The notes: a model not told the origin generated them from the sequence alone. Positions 1 to 8,687 are shown, numbered from the stretch's first letter. The stretch is 64,000 nucleotides of DNA from an uncultured beta proteobacterium (GCA_903908065.1 CAIVQO010000060.1:120552-184551), one strand, 5' to 3'. Program-made: numbers and translations.

Positions 1-398
1 TTGTCGGCAACGGCGCCGAATTCCCGCGCCAGCGAACGTACGCGAGTGAGCAGTGCTTCGGCATCGAAGGGCTTGGTGACGTAGTCGGCCGCGCCGGCCC
101 GGATCAGTTCGACGGCGCGGTCGATGGTGCCGTAGCCGGTCATGAACAGGAAGGGCGGCAGGACGGTGCCGGCGGCCTTGAGGTCGAGGAAGATCTCGCC
201 GCCATCGCCGTCGGGCAGGCGGATGTCGCTGACGACGATGCTGTAGCGTTGTCGCTCCAGCGCTGCCCTTGCCGCCGCCGCATCGCGACAGCGGTCGACG
301 CTGAAGCCCTCCAGTCGCAGCAGCTGGGCCAGCGACTCGCCCATGATTTCGTCATCTTCGACGAGGCAGACGCGCAGCCGGGTCTCAGGCTTGGCCAT
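1..398 (-). CDS. arxR: ArxR-like sigma-54 response regulator, 5' part only
   Basis: This is the N-terminal 132 residues of a response regulator that runs off the left edge. The receiver domain is complete: acidic pair D15/D16, phospho-acceptor D58 (VSDIRLP), a TGYG switch-threonine segment and a KPF lysine. It begins 14 nt inside the end of the kinase gene, so the two are probably translationally coupled. The paralogous regulator at 25770-27092 has the same receiver followed by a sigma-54 activation domain and a DNA-binding domain, so the missing part is inferred to be the same. The role as activator of the divergent arx operon is inferred from gene order and from sigma-54 promoter matches there. 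Confidence 0.85.
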   Translation of the reverse strand, partial: MAKPETRLRVCLVEDDEIMGESLAQLLRLEGFSVDRCRDAAAARAALERQRYSIVVSDIRLPDGDGGEIFLDLKAAGTVLPPFLFMTGYGTIDRAVELIRAGAADYVTKPFDAEALLTRVRSLAREFGAVAD

Positions 399-1827
399 AG
401 GGAATCTCGATGCGGAAGGTGGTGTTGCCCGGTTCGCTGTCGACCGTCAGGCCGCCATTGAGCTGTTTGACGATCTGGTACACCACCCAGAGACCCAGGC
501 CGTGGCCTTTCTCGCGGCCACTGGCGAAGGGTTCGAAGAGGTGCGCCATTTGCTCGTCGGGAATGTGGGCGCCGTCGTTGCAGACCGACAGGCGCAGCAT
601 GTCGTCCTTCGCTTCCATGCCGATGCGCACCTTGCCGCCATGGTCGGCGGCCGCCACGGCGTTGAGCAGCAAGTTGAGCACGATCTGGCGCAGCAGCGTG
701 GCGGGCAGCGGTAGCGGGCTTTCCAGCCGGCCGCCGACGCTCAGCGTCACGGCGCGCGCGCTGGCCTCGGCGTCGACCAGGATCAGCAGGTCGTCGATGT
801 CGGTCGGGGCGAAGGCGCGGTCCTTGGCCTTGGTCTCGACCAGCAGTGCGGCGACGGTATTGCGGATCTGGTCGAGGCCGCGTTCCAGCAGCGAAAAGGT
901 TTCCAGCGCCAGCGGGTCGCCGTTGCCGTGGCGGCGGTAGGTGGTGATCGCGGTCAGCATGCCGCCCAGCGGGTTGTTGATCTCGTGCGCAATGCCGGCC
1001 GAGAGGCGGCCGACGGCGGCCAGGCGCTGCGAGGCGATCATCTGTTCTTCCAGTTCCTGCTTTTCGCGCAGTTCGCCCACCATGCGGCGGAAGGCATCGC
1101 CGAGCTGGCCGATCTCGTCGCGGCTCGATGGCAGTTCGGGCAGGCGCGCCGTGCCGAGTTCGCCCGGCACCTGGCGCATGGCCTCGGAGAGCGCGAGCAG
1201 CGGCTCGCCGGTCTTGCGCGCGAAGTACCAGGAGATGGGCAGGATCACCAGCAGCACCAGCAGCGTGACCACCGCCGAGTTCATCACCAGGTTGACGAAA
1301 CGCGGGCCGAAGGCTGCCTTCGAGTAACCGAGGACCACGTAGCCCAACGGCACGGCATCGGCCACCAGCGGCGAAATGACGAAGAACAGCGGCGAATGCT
1401 CGGGTTCGAAGACGCGTTGTTCGCGCGCCTCGATGCCTTTCATCTGTTCGGGAAGCAGCCCGTAGGCATCCTTGCGCCGCGCCAGGTCGAGCCCGACGGG
1501 GAAGTCACGCGGGCGGCTGGCGGCGAACACCCGCGCCTGGCGATCGACCACCAGCATGACTTCGGCCTGAAGTTCGGGCGCGGCGGGGCTGGTCTCGCGC
1601 CCCGATTGCAGGATCTCGAAGGCGCGCCAGAGGTCGTCGTGCAGTACCGGCGCCACCAGCGTGTTGGCCATCACGCGGCCCAGGCTCATGGCATGGCTGG
1701 TGAGGCTTTGGCGCAACTCGTTGCGTTCGCGCGCGATCATCGCCACGGTGACCGCCAGCGCCGTGCCGAGCACCGCGGCCATCACACGCAGCGGGATCTT
1801 CCAGCGCAGCGAAAGGTCGTCGATCAT
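385..1827 (-). CDS. arxS: ArxS-like membrane sensor histidine kinase
   Basis: 480-residue kinase. Two membrane segments (about residues 11-31 and 180-202) enclose a periplasmic sensor domain of about 150 residues. A HAMP-like stretch and a HisKA domain follow, with the phospho-accepting histidine at about H281 (IAHEINNP), then an HATPase_c domain ending with GHGLGLW. The ATG start lies 7 nt after the stop of the binding-protein gene. The paired kinase at 27071-28552 has the same architecture and closely similar motifs. In the Arx and Aio systems this kinase receives the signal of a periplasmic PhnD-like protein. The same is inferred here from the identical X-S-R order. Confidence 0.85.
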   Translation of the reverse strand: MIDDLSLRWKIPLRVMAAVLGTALAVTVAMIARERNELRQSLTSHAMSLGRVMANTLVAPVLHDDLWRAFEILQSGRETSPAAPELQAEVMLVVDRQARVFAASRPRDFPVGLDLARRKDAYGLLPEQMKGIEAREQRVFEPEHSPLFFVISPLVADAVPLGYVVLGYSKAAFGPRFVNLVMNSAVVTLLVLLVILPISWYFARKTGEPLLALSEAMRQVPGELGTARLPELPSSRDEIGQLGDAFRRMVGELREKQELEEQMIASQRLAAVGRLSAGIAHEINNPLGGMLTAITTYRRHGNGDPLALETFSLLERGLDQIRNTVAALLVETKAKDRAFAPTDIDDLLILVDAEASARAVTLSVGGRLESPLPLPATLLRQIVLNLLLNAVAAADHGGKVRIGMEAKDDMLRLSVCNDGAHIPDEQMAHLFEPFASGREKGHGLGLWVVYQIVKQLNGGLTVDSEPGNTTFRIEIPYGQA

Positions 1828-1834
1828 TCGTCGC

Positions 1835-2725
1835 TCAAGCCCGGCTGACCCGGCTCACCATGCGCGCGATGCCGTCATACAGGCCGGGCGAGGCATCAGT
1901 GAAGCCCTCGAGGCGCAGGCTGCCGAGCAGGCTGGCGCCCTCCGCATCGCTCGCCATGCCCATCAGGGCGCGGCGAAAGTGTTCGTACCCGGCTTGCGGC
2001 ATATCCTGGCGGGCGACGAAGGGCGGATGGCCGAGCAGCGGCGAACGCGCCATGACGCGGGTGCCGCGCGTCAATTCGGGTGCCGTTTCGTTGAGCACCT
2101 CCCAGACATAGCCATCCACCGCGCCGCCCGCGGCGAGGCCGACGCTGACTGCCTCGACCACCTTGCGATGGCCCCAGGTGTAGAAGCTGCGGGAAAAGAA
2201 ACTGGCCGCATTTTCCCCGGCCTGGGCCAATACGTATTGCGGATACAGGTAGCCCGAATTCGAATCCGGGTCGGAGTAGGCGAAGACCTCGCCGCGCAGG
2301 TCGAGCAGGCTCTTGCTGCGCCGGTCATCGGCCGGCACGATCAGGTAGGACTGGTAGAGCGGCTTGCCGCGCCACAGCGGCACGGCCACCAGCCGCATCT
2401 CCCGCCGGTAGCGCACATACGGGTAGCCACAGACCCAGGCGAAGTCGATCTTGCCCTGGCGCACCAGGTCAACCACCTCGCGGTAATTGCCGCGCTGGAC
2501 GAAACTCACCGGCTGCCCGAGGCGGCGTTCGAACCACAGCCGCCAGCGTTCGAGGAAACTCACCTGGTCGTCGAGGAACACAGGTGTCAGGCCGATGCGC
2601 AGGCGTTCCGGTGCTGCCCGTGCGAGGCGGCTTCCGCCAGTCAGCGCGCATAGGCCGACCATGCCAGCGGCCTTGATCCAGCGTCGCCGCGACAGCTTCT
2701 CCAGTGGCTCGTCGGTCCCCTTCAT
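1835..2725 (-). CDS. arxX: ArxX-like periplasmic oxyanion-binding protein (PhnD family)
   Basis: 296-residue exported protein of the PhnD/phosphonate-binding superfamily. The start at 2725 puts a Tat-like signal (SRRRWIKAAG) at about residues 16-25. Family features are the IGLTPVFL opening, a FAWVCGYPY segment with a conserved cysteine, and an S-x-S-GYL ligand-loop segment. AioX and ArxX proteins of this family bind arsenite and signal to a partner kinase. A cysteine is known to matter in AioX, but I cannot confirm that this cysteine is its equivalent. It is first gene of arxXSR, divergent from the arx structural operon. Substrate assignment is by context; phosphite or phosphonate binding is the alternative. 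Confidence 0.8.
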   Translation of the reverse strand: MKGTDEPLEKLSRRRWIKAAGMVGLCALTGGSRLARAAPERLRIGLTPVFLDDQVSFLERWRLWFERRLGQPVSFVQRGNYREVVDLVRQGKIDFAWVCGYPYVRYRREMRLVAVPLWRGKPLYQSYLIVPADDRRSKSLLDLRGEVFAYSDPDSNSGYLYPQYVLAQAGENAASFFSRSFYTWGHRKVVEAVSVGLAAGGAVDGYVWEVLNETAPELTRGTRVMARSPLLGHPPFVARQDMPQAGYEHFRRALMGMASDAEGASLLGSLRLEGFTDASPGLYDGIARMVSRVSRA

Positions 2726-2776
2726 GAGCCCATGATAGCCAGTCGCTTGGCGGCGCGCAGCCTCGATTTGAGGATG

Positions 2777-2792
2777 GTTACGACAGCGGAAC
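2777..2792. promoter_or_regulatory. Degenerate GTTAC-N6-GTAAC operator (GTTAC-N6-GGAAC)
   Basis: GTTAC, six bases, GGAAC: one mismatch from the inverted repeat that is perfect at 2821-2836 and three times near arrX/arrA. The two arx copies are 44 bp centre to centre, about four helical turns, as expected for paired activator dimers. Confidence 0.5.
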
Positions 2793-2807
2793 ATGTTGCG
2801 CCGCAAA

Positions 2808-2830
2808 AGTCGGCGCTGGTGTTACGGCAA
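2808..2830 (+). repeat. Dispersed 23-bp element, copy a
   Basis: AGTCGGCGC, then TGGT, GTT, ACGGCAA. Copy of the element also found at 10378, 17997, 22254, 29939, 47823, 53882 and 59793. This copy overlaps the GTTAC operator at 2821-2836. Confidence 0.7.
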
Positions 2831-2836
2831 TGTAAC
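2821..2836. promoter_or_regulatory. Inverted repeat GTTAC-N6-GTAAC, putative ArxR operator
   Basis: Perfect inverted repeat GTTAC-GGCAAT-GTAAC in the arxX/arxB' divergent region. It lies about 80 bp upstream of the sigma-54 promoter match at 2915-2930, a normal enhancer distance. Identical half-sites with the same spacing occur at 29662, 29714 and 30025 around arrX/arrA, and I found none elsewhere in the window. Confidence 0.7.
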
Positions 2837-2914
2837 GCTCGAAAAGCGTGCAGTTTGAAGCATCTAGCCTTCAAGCCAATGATTGCTTGGAAAAACCATT
2901 TTTAAGTCAGGGTC

Positions 2915-2930
2915 TGGCCCGGATGTTGCG
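2915..2930 (+). promoter_or_regulatory. Sigma-54 type -24/-12 promoter match upstream of arx operon
   Basis: TGGCCCG-GATG-TTGCG against the consensus TGGCACG-N4-TTGCA, with the required GG-N10-GC spacing (GG 2916-2917, GC 2928-2929). The predicted start of transcription is near 2941, only about 3 nt before the ATG at 2944. Either the coding start is further downstream, the message is nearly leaderless, or the match is fortuitous. Confidence 0.55.
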
Positions 2931-2943
2931 AACAGGAGACGCC

Positions 2944-4161
2944 ATGAACGCGTCCATCGCACCCAACGAAACTGCCGACGGCCACCGCCCCTTGCTACCC
3001 GGTGTGCGTGTCCGTCTGGATGCGGCGAGCTGTCTGCCTGAGCGCTTTCCCGCCAACACCTGCGAGCTTTGTGTGGAGGCCTGCCCCCTGGCGCTGCTGG
3101 AAAGCCGGGGTGGCGCTCCGCGCCTGATCGAAGCGGCGACGATGCAGGCCGACTCGTGTATCGGTTGCGGCCAGTGTGCGGCGGTTTGTCCGAGCGGCGC
3201 ACTGCATGTCGATGGCTTCGCCCTGCCGGCAGAACTGCCCGACGAAGCTGAACTGTTGGTCGACTGCTGGCGCGTGCCGGCCGCCGAATCGCCGGCTGGA
3301 ACCCTGCGCGTGCCGTGTCTCGGGGGCTTGAGCGCGGGTTGGTTGCTGTCGCTGTTCGACCAGTCCGGTGAGCGACCGATCCGCCTGCTGGAACGCGGTC
3401 AGTGCGCCGAGTGTCCTGCCGGCGCCGGCATCAAGTCCCTGCTGGCCGCGATTACCGAAACCCGCATGCTGCTGTTCGAATGCGGCGTCGATATGTCGCA
3501 GATGCCGATGTTGGCCTGGCGGCCCTGCCACACGCCGCTGTTGCCTGCGATCCCCGCGTCGATGGCGGAGGTGCCGCTGCCGCGTCGCGGGTTCTTCCGT
3601 TCGCTGCTGGGCGAGAGCCTGAAGGCCGTCGAGGCGACCCGCCCGGCTGCCGATTCCGGCCCGATCACGCTGCGCTCACCGATGCAACCCTTGCAACGCC
3701 TGCGTCTGGCGACCGCATTGACCGGCATCGCACGTCGCCACGACAGGCCGCTGCCGACGCGGATCCTGCCGCATCTGAGCCTCGGCGCATGCGATGCCAA
3801 TGGCGTCTGTGCCGCCGTCTGCCCGACTGGTGCGCTGCAAAAAGCCACGCCCGCCGCAGGCCAGGCCGAACTGCGCTTCGAATCCCTGCGCTGCATTGCC
3901 TGCAACCAGTGCGCGCGCGTCTGTCCTGAACGCTCCCTGCGCCTCGACGTGCAGGGCGGCGAGGCCAAGCCGGTGGTCCTCGCCAGCTGGCGGCAACGCG
4001 AATGCATACGTTGCGGCAGCGACTTTTCCGATCCTGCCGCGAGCGCCGAACCGGCGAGCGCGGCGGGTCTGTGTTCCACCTGTCGCAAGACAGAAGCTTT
4101 ATCCCGAGGCGTCGCGGCCTTCCTGCGTCCGACCCTTGGTTCCGATGTGTCACAACCCTAG
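2944..4161 (+). CDS. Polyferredoxin, ArxB'-like iron-sulfur protein
   Basis: 405 residues, start chosen for the AGGAG ribosome site 5-10 nt upstream. It has ferredoxin-type cysteine motifs in two halves: CELCVEACP and CIGCGQCAAVCP near the N-terminus, then CDANGVCAAVCP and CIACNQCARVCP in the C-terminal half. Extra pairs (CAECP, CIRCG, CSTC) could bind a further cluster or metal. No signal peptide is seen, so a cytoplasmic electron carrier is likely. It is first gene of the arx operon, 12 nt before arxA. Known arx clusters begin with an iron-sulfur gene called arxB'; the match in position is clear, but sequence identity to known ArxB' could not be tested. A maturation role is possible. Confidence 0.65.
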   Translation: MNASIAPNETADGHRPLLPGVRVRLDAASCLPERFPANTCELCVEACPLALLESRGGAPRLIEAATMQADSCIGCGQCAAVCPSGALHVDGFALPAELPDEAELLVDCWRVPAAESPAGTLRVPCLGGLSAGWLLSLFDQSGERPIRLLERGQCAECPAGAGIKSLLAAITETRMLLFECGVDMSQMPMLAWRPCHTPLLPAIPASMAEVPLPRRGFFRSLLGESLKAVEATRPAADSGPITLRSPMQPLQRLRLATALTGIARRHDRPLPTRILPHLSLGACDANGVCAAVCPTGALQKATPAAGQAELRFESLRCIACNQCARVCPERSLRLDVQGGEAKPVVLASWRQRECIRCGSDFSDPAASAEPASAAGLCSTCRKTEALSRGVAAFLRPTLGSDVSQP

Positions 4162-4173
4162 GAGGAGTAGAGG

Positions 4174-6657
4174 ATGGAAATCCTGAAAACCAAGGTAACG
4201 CGCCGGCGCTTTTTGCAGGCGTCGGGTGTGGCCGGCGCAGCCGGCGCCGGCTACAGCGCCTTGAGCGTGGTTCCGGCGGCCAGCAAGGAGGCGCATGCCC
4301 AAGCCGCGGCCGGCAACACCGTGGTCAACAAGAGCATCTGCGGCCAGTGCCCGGCGCGTTGCGGCATCGATGTGTACACCACCAACGGCAAGGTGCATGC
4401 CATTTACGGCAACAACGGTCACCCGATCGCCAACGGCAAGGGTTGCCCGAAGATGCATCTAGGCACCTACATCCTTTACGACCCCGACCGCTTCAAGGGG
4501 CCGATGAAGCGCACCAACCCGAAGAAGGGGCGTGACGAGGATCCCAAGTTCGTGCCGATCAGCTGGGACGAGGCTTTCAAGACCGTCGGCGACCGCCTGA
4601 ACGCCCTGCGCGACAAGGGCGAATCGCACCGCTTCGGCCTCTTCTTCGGCCGTGGCTGGGGCGCCTCCGATGTCGGCGTGAACATCGTGCCCTTCGGCAA
4701 GCTCTACGGCTCGCCCAACGTGCCGATCGGCCACTCGTCGATCTGTTCCGACGGTTCGGTGCTGGCCAAGCAATGCACTGACGGCAATGCCTCCTACAGT
4801 TCCTACGACTACCGGAACGCCAACTACCTGTTGATGTTCGGCGCGAACTTCCTCGAAGCCTACCGCCCCTACAACAACAACCTGCAGGTCTGGGGCTACA
4901 TCCGCGGCGAGAAGACGCCGAAGACGCGCGTCACCTACGTTGATGTGCACATGAACCAGACCGGTGCCGCCGCCGACCGCGCCCTGCTGCTCAAGCCGGG
5001 TACCGACGGTGCGCTGGCCCTGGCGATCGCCCACGTGATCCTCACCGAAGGGCTCTGGGATCGCCCCTTCGTCGGCAACTTCAAGGATGGCGAAAACAAG
5101 TTCAAGACCGGCGAAAAGCTCGATCCGTCCAGCTTCAATGAGAAGTGGGTGAGCGGGCTGATCGAGTGGTGGAACGTAGAACTCAAGGATCGCACGCCGA
5201 AGTGGGCGGAAGGCGTGACGACCATCCCTGCCGACCTGATCATCAAGACGGCACGCGAATTCGGCAGCACGCGCCCGGCCATCGCGCTGTTCGAACGCGG
5301 CGCCCACACCCACAGCAACGGCGTGCTCAACGGCATGGCGATCCATTCGCTCAACGCCCTGGTCGGCTCGCTGTTCGCCGAGGGTGGCCTGGGCTACCAG
5401 ATGGGCCCGGCCTATGGCGACGCACCTGCCAACCCCGACGATTTCATGGATGCCTACGCCAAGGAAGGGCCGTGGAAGAAGTTTGGCCGTATCGACATGC
5501 AGGGCCATGACGACGGCTACAAGATGGCCAAGAACATGATCCAGGAAGCCGGTGCCCGCCAGTTGGACGGCAAGGCCGGGTACAAGCTCGATACGGCGAT
5601 GTTCTACATGACCAATCCCTGCTTCTCGACTCCGAATGCCAAGGATTGGGAAGAGGCGCTGAAGACCATGTACGTGATCGACACCTCACCCTTCCCCGGC
5701 GAAACCGCCTGGATGGCCGACCTGGTGCTGCCCGACAACACCTACCTCGAACGCTGGCAGGACGCGCCGACCTATCCTTTCCAGGGCTTCCCCTTGGCAC
5801 AGATCCGTACCCCGGCGATCAAGCCGCTGTACGACACCAGGACCTTCGGCGACGTGCTGATCGGCATCGGCAAGCAGATCAAGGGACCCACCGGCGAGTA
5901 CTACGCCAAGCTCGGCAACGTCGAGAACATTTTGCGCCATATCGCCAAGGGCTTCGAGAAGACGCCGGGCGACAACGGGGTGAACAGTTTCGAGACCTGG
6001 GCCAAGGAAGGCGTCTGGTTCAAGAAGCCCTACGTCTTCCGCCAGGTGCGCGGGGAGTTCTTCAAGTGGGACGGCAAGGGCTACAACATCACCATGAAGC
6101 CGGACGAGGTGAAGAAGGATCTGCTCAAGACCGACTCGGGCAAGTTCGAGTTCAAGTCCTCCTACATGGAGCACAAGAAGGACTGGATCCTGGCCAAGAC
6201 CGGGCGCAACGCCGAGAAGTACAACTTCCCGCACTGGGAGGAGCCCAAGTACACCGGCGGCGGCGACCTGCACTTCATCTCGCCGAAGACGGCGATGCAT
6301 GCAGAAGGCCGCAGCGGCAACCTGCCGAATGCGATCTCCATGTTCCAGCCGACGGTGGGCGGCAAGAAGCAGGCACTGGTGGAAGTTCATCCCAGCGTGG
6401 CCAAGGCCAAGGGCATCGCCGACGGCGACTCGGTGAAGATCAAGTCGTCGCAGGGAGAAATCCTGGCCATCGCGCGGGTCACCGAACTGACGCGACCCGA
6501 CGTCATCGTGCTGCCCTTCGAGCATGGACACTGGGCGCACGGCCGCTGGGCCAAGGGACGCGGCTCGCACGTCGATACCATCGTCGTGCAGCAGTCGGAT
6601 CGCATATCGGGCATGGCCAATTACTACTCGGCCAAAGCCAGCATCGAAAAAGCCTGA
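4174..6657 (+). CDS. arxA: Anaerobic arsenite oxidase catalytic subunit ArxA
   Basis: 827-residue molybdopterin enzyme of the DMSO reductase family, exported by a Tat signal (TRRRFLQASG, residues 9-18). Cysteines C56, C59, C63 and C91 fit the N-terminal 4Fe-4S motif. C191 in GHSSIC is the expected molybdenum ligand. Residues 158-163 read FGRGWG. The XGRGWG signature is reported for the ArxA clade, whereas respiratory arsenate reductases carry RGRY at this place, as the paralog at 30215 does. Length fits ArxA. It would oxidise arsenite to arsenate in the periplasm and pass electrons to ArxB and ArxC. Operon context (arxB' before, arxBCD after, arxXSR divergent) agrees. Some Arx enzymes can run in reverse in vitro, so direction is inferred. 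Confidence 0.88.
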   Translation: MEILKTKVTRRRFLQASGVAGAAGAGYSALSVVPAASKEAHAQAAAGNTVVNKSICGQCPARCGIDVYTTNGKVHAIYGNNGHPIANGKGCPKMHLGTYILYDPDRFKGPMKRTNPKKGRDEDPKFVPISWDEAFKTVGDRLNALRDKGESHRFGLFFGRGWGASDVGVNIVPFGKLYGSPNVPIGHSSICSDGSVLAKQCTDGNASYSSYDYRNANYLLMFGANFLEAYRPYNNNLQVWGYIRGEKTPKTRVTYVDVHMNQTGAAADRALLLKPGTDGALALAIAHVILTEGLWDRPFVGNFKDGENKFKTGEKLDPSSFNEKWVSGLIEWWNVELKDRTPKWAEGVTTIPADLIIKTAREFGSTRPAIALFERGAHTHSNGVLNGMAIHSLNALVGSLFAEGGLGYQMGPAYGDAPANPDDFMDAYAKEGPWKKFGRIDMQGHDDGYKMAKNMIQEAGARQLDGKAGYKLDTAMFYMTNPCFSTPNAKDWEEALKTMYVIDTSPFPGETAWMADLVLPDNTYLERWQDAPTYPFQGFPLAQIRTPAIKPLYDTRTFGDVLIGIGKQIKGPTGEYYAKLGNVENILRHIAKGFEKTPGDNGVNSFETWAKEGVWFKKPYVFRQVRGEFFKWDGKGYNITMKPDEVKKDLLKTDSGKFEFKSSYMEHKKDWILAKTGRNAEKYNFPHWEEPKYTGGGDLHFISPKTAMHAEGRSGNLPNAISMFQPTVGGKKQALVEVHPSVAKAKGIADGDSVKIKSSQGEILAIARVTELTRPDVIVLPFEHGHWAHGRWAKGRGSHVDTIVVQQSDRISGMANYYSAKASIEKA

Positions 6658-6669
6658 GGAGACTGAGAA

Positions 6670-7431
6670 ATGGCTAAATGGGGAATGGTCATTGACCTGG
6701 AGAAGTGCACCGGCTGCCAGGCCTGCAGCACTGCCTGCCAGATGGAAAACAACCGCCTGCCGGGCGAGAACTACCAGGATGTCCTGTACTACACGGAAGG
6801 CAAGCAGCCGGCGCCGACGCTGTCGTGGTTCCCGCGTCCCTGCATGCATTGCGAGGAGCCGTCGTGCATGCACGTCTGCCCGACCAAGGCGACCTTCAAG
6901 ACCGAGGACGGCGTGGTGCTGATCGACTGGAACAAGTGCATCGGCTGCAAGTTCTGCATGATTGCCTGCCCGTACGGCGTGCGCTTCTACACCGACGAAA
7001 AGCCGCTGATCGAACCGAACATCAAGTCGGTGTTCAAGGGCGAGGGCGACCTGTCGTGGAACCCGCCCTACAAGGGGCCGCAGCAGGACGCCAGCCACGG
7101 CGTCGGCATCCAGCCCAACGGCGTGGTGTCGAAGTGCACCTTCTGCTACCACAAGATCAGCAAGGCGCCGAAGGGCACGCCGGACCTGTCCAACGACGAT
7201 CCGGCGCTGCGCGAGTTCGTCCCGGCCTGCGTGCGTACCTGCGCGCCGACCGCGCGCTACTTCGGCGACCTCGACAATCCGAACAGCAAGGTCAACCGAC
7301 TGATCTCGGCCAAGAAGGGCGTGCGCCTGCTCGACCACACCGGCAACAAGCCGCAGGTGTATTACCTGACCGGCGGCGGTGCGGCGGGCGGTGCGATTCC
7401 CAGCAGCCGCGCCAACGACAAGAAAGCCTGA
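6670..7431 (+). CDS. arxB: ArxB, four-cluster iron-sulfur subunit
   Basis: 253 residues of the DmsB/NrfC/PsrB type with four cysteine groups: CTGCQACSTAC, CMHCEEPSCMHVC, CIGCKFCMIAC with CPYG, and CTFCYHK paired with CVRTC. These fit four 4Fe-4S clusters that wire the ArxA site to the membrane subunit. There is no signal peptide, so export as a complex with the Tat-carrying ArxA is expected. It follows arxA by 12 nt with an AGGAGA ribosome site. The Gly/Ala/Ser-rich tail after residue 235 is not part of the fold. Confidence 0.88.
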   Translation: MAKWGMVIDLEKCTGCQACSTACQMENNRLPGENYQDVLYYTEGKQPAPTLSWFPRPCMHCEEPSCMHVCPTKATFKTEDGVVLIDWNKCIGCKFCMIACPYGVRFYTDEKPLIEPNIKSVFKGEGDLSWNPPYKGPQQDASHGVGIQPNGVVSKCTFCYHKISKAPKGTPDLSNDDPALREFVPACVRTCAPTARYFGDLDNPNSKVNRLISAKKGVRLLDHTGNKPQVYYLTGGGAAGGAIPSSRANDKKA

Positions 7432-7444
7432 GGAGGACTAGACC

Positions 7445-8572
7445 ATGACAACGCAAACCGCAGCAAAGGGACCCGTCAATACCATCATGGCGGCGGGATT
7501 GACCGGGCTGGTAGTCAGTCTCGGCCTGGTGATGGTCGGCCTGCTGCAGGAGGGCCACGCGGCATTCAACACCGGCAGCAACGGCATTACCTGGGGCCTG
7601 CCGGTGGTGACGTACGTGTTCTTCGTGCTGACGTCGACCGGGCTCACCTTCGTCGCCTCGCTGGCGATGGTGTTCGGCTTCAAGGACTTCTACCCGATCG
7701 CCAAGCGCTGCATCTGGCTCGCGGTGGTGACCCTGATCGCCGGCTTCGCCTCGCTCGCAATGGAGATCGGCCATCCGTTCCGCATGCTCTGGGCCATCCC
7801 GCTGTCCTTCCAGTACCTTTCGCCGCTGAACTGGATGGGTGTCTTCTATGCCGCCTACCTGGGCCTCTTGCTGCTCAAGTTCCACAAGGTGAATGGCGGC
7901 GACTGGGACAGCGGCACGTCACGCCAGCTCGGCATCGCCTCCTTCGTCGCCGTGGTCATCGCCCACGGCACGCTGGGCGGCGTGTTCGGTTCGATGGCGA
8001 TGCGGCCGATGTGGTACGGCGGCCTGGTGCCGATCTACTTCCTGCTGACGGCAGCGGTGTCCGGCGCGGCATTCGCCGTGCTGATCACCTACCTGACCTA
8101 CGGCAATGAAGCCGCCATGCCGGAGAAGGTGCGCACGCTGATGCAGGGGGCGATGCCCAAGGTCTTCGCTGCCGTCCTCGCGGTGGTGATCCTGGCTGTC
8201 GTGTCGCGCACCGTTACCGGCCTGTGGAGCAATGCCGACGGCCTCCAGGTGTGGGACCACATCGTCGCCTCGCCCTGGTTCTGGATCGAACTGCTGCTGA
8301 TGGTCGCGGCCTTCTTCATGCTGCTCACGGGCAGTTCGCCGATGTGGCCCGCGGTGATGGTCATCGTCTCGCTGTTCATCGGGCGCTACGAGTTCATCAT
8401 TTCTGGCCAGCTGGTGCCGCTGTTCAAGGGCTCCTGGGTACCGGGCCTGATCAGCTACACGCCGTCGCTGACTGAATGGATGCTGGTGGTTATGGCGTTC
8501 TCCATCGTTTTCTTCGGCTGGGCATTCGGCGAGAAATCGCTGAATCTCGAAGCAGCGCCCAAAGAGCAGTAG
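7445..8572 (+). CDS. arxC: ArxC, NrfD-type membrane quinone-interacting subunit
   Basis: 375-residue integral membrane protein, mostly hydrophobic, with about 9-10 predicted helices. It is of the NrfD/PsrC family, which exchanges electrons between an iron-sulfur subunit and the quinone pool. Typical segments include LAMEIGHPFRMLW and the LNWMGVFY turn. For arsenite oxidation it would hand ArxB electrons to quinone. It follows arxB by 13 nt with GAGGA before the ATG. The arr module has no such subunit. Confidence 0.85.
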   Translation: MTTQTAAKGPVNTIMAAGLTGLVVSLGLVMVGLLQEGHAAFNTGSNGITWGLPVVTYVFFVLTSTGLTFVASLAMVFGFKDFYPIAKRCIWLAVVTLIAGFASLAMEIGHPFRMLWAIPLSFQYLSPLNWMGVFYAAYLGLLLLKFHKVNGGDWDSGTSRQLGIASFVAVVIAHGTLGGVFGSMAMRPMWYGGLVPIYFLLTAAVSGAAFAVLITYLTYGNEAAMPEKVRTLMQGAMPKVFAAVLAVVILAVVSRTVTGLWSNADGLQVWDHIVASPWFWIELLLMVAAFFMLLTGSSPMWPAVMVIVSLFIGRYEFIISGQLVPLFKGSWVPGLISYTPSLTEWMLVVMAFSIVFFGWAFGEKSLNLEAAPKEQ

Positions 8573-8579
8573 AGGAGAG

Positions 8580-8638
8580 AATCCGCCTGGGCGGGGGAAG
8601 GGAGTCCTCCCCCGGCCCCTCCTGAGTCCGGGCGGATT
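8580..8638 (+). promoter_or_regulatory. Long stem-loop between arxC and arxD
   Basis: AATCCGCCTGG (8580-8590) pairs with CCGGGCGGATT (8628-8638) over 11 bp with one G-T pair. A second GC stem (CGGGGGA with TCCCCCG) lies inside. There is no T-run, so it is more likely an RNA stability or processing element, or a repeat, than an intrinsic terminator. Confidence 0.5.
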
Positions 8639-8687
8639 CATTTGGGTGGGGCGGTCGCAACGCCCCACCAGCTTTTTCGAGGAAGCA

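Noticed and set aside
1661..2653. Long plus-strand frames opposite the arxX/arxS genes and many similar antisense frames
   Set aside because: They are mirror frames of GC-rich genes with no ribosome site or recognisable protein features.
2944..8572. Reading the first molybdoenzyme operon as polysulfide or thiosulfate reductase (psr/phs)
   Set aside because: Subunit layout is similar, but the GRGWG motif, chaperone, polyferredoxin and divergent X-S-R trio together favour arx.
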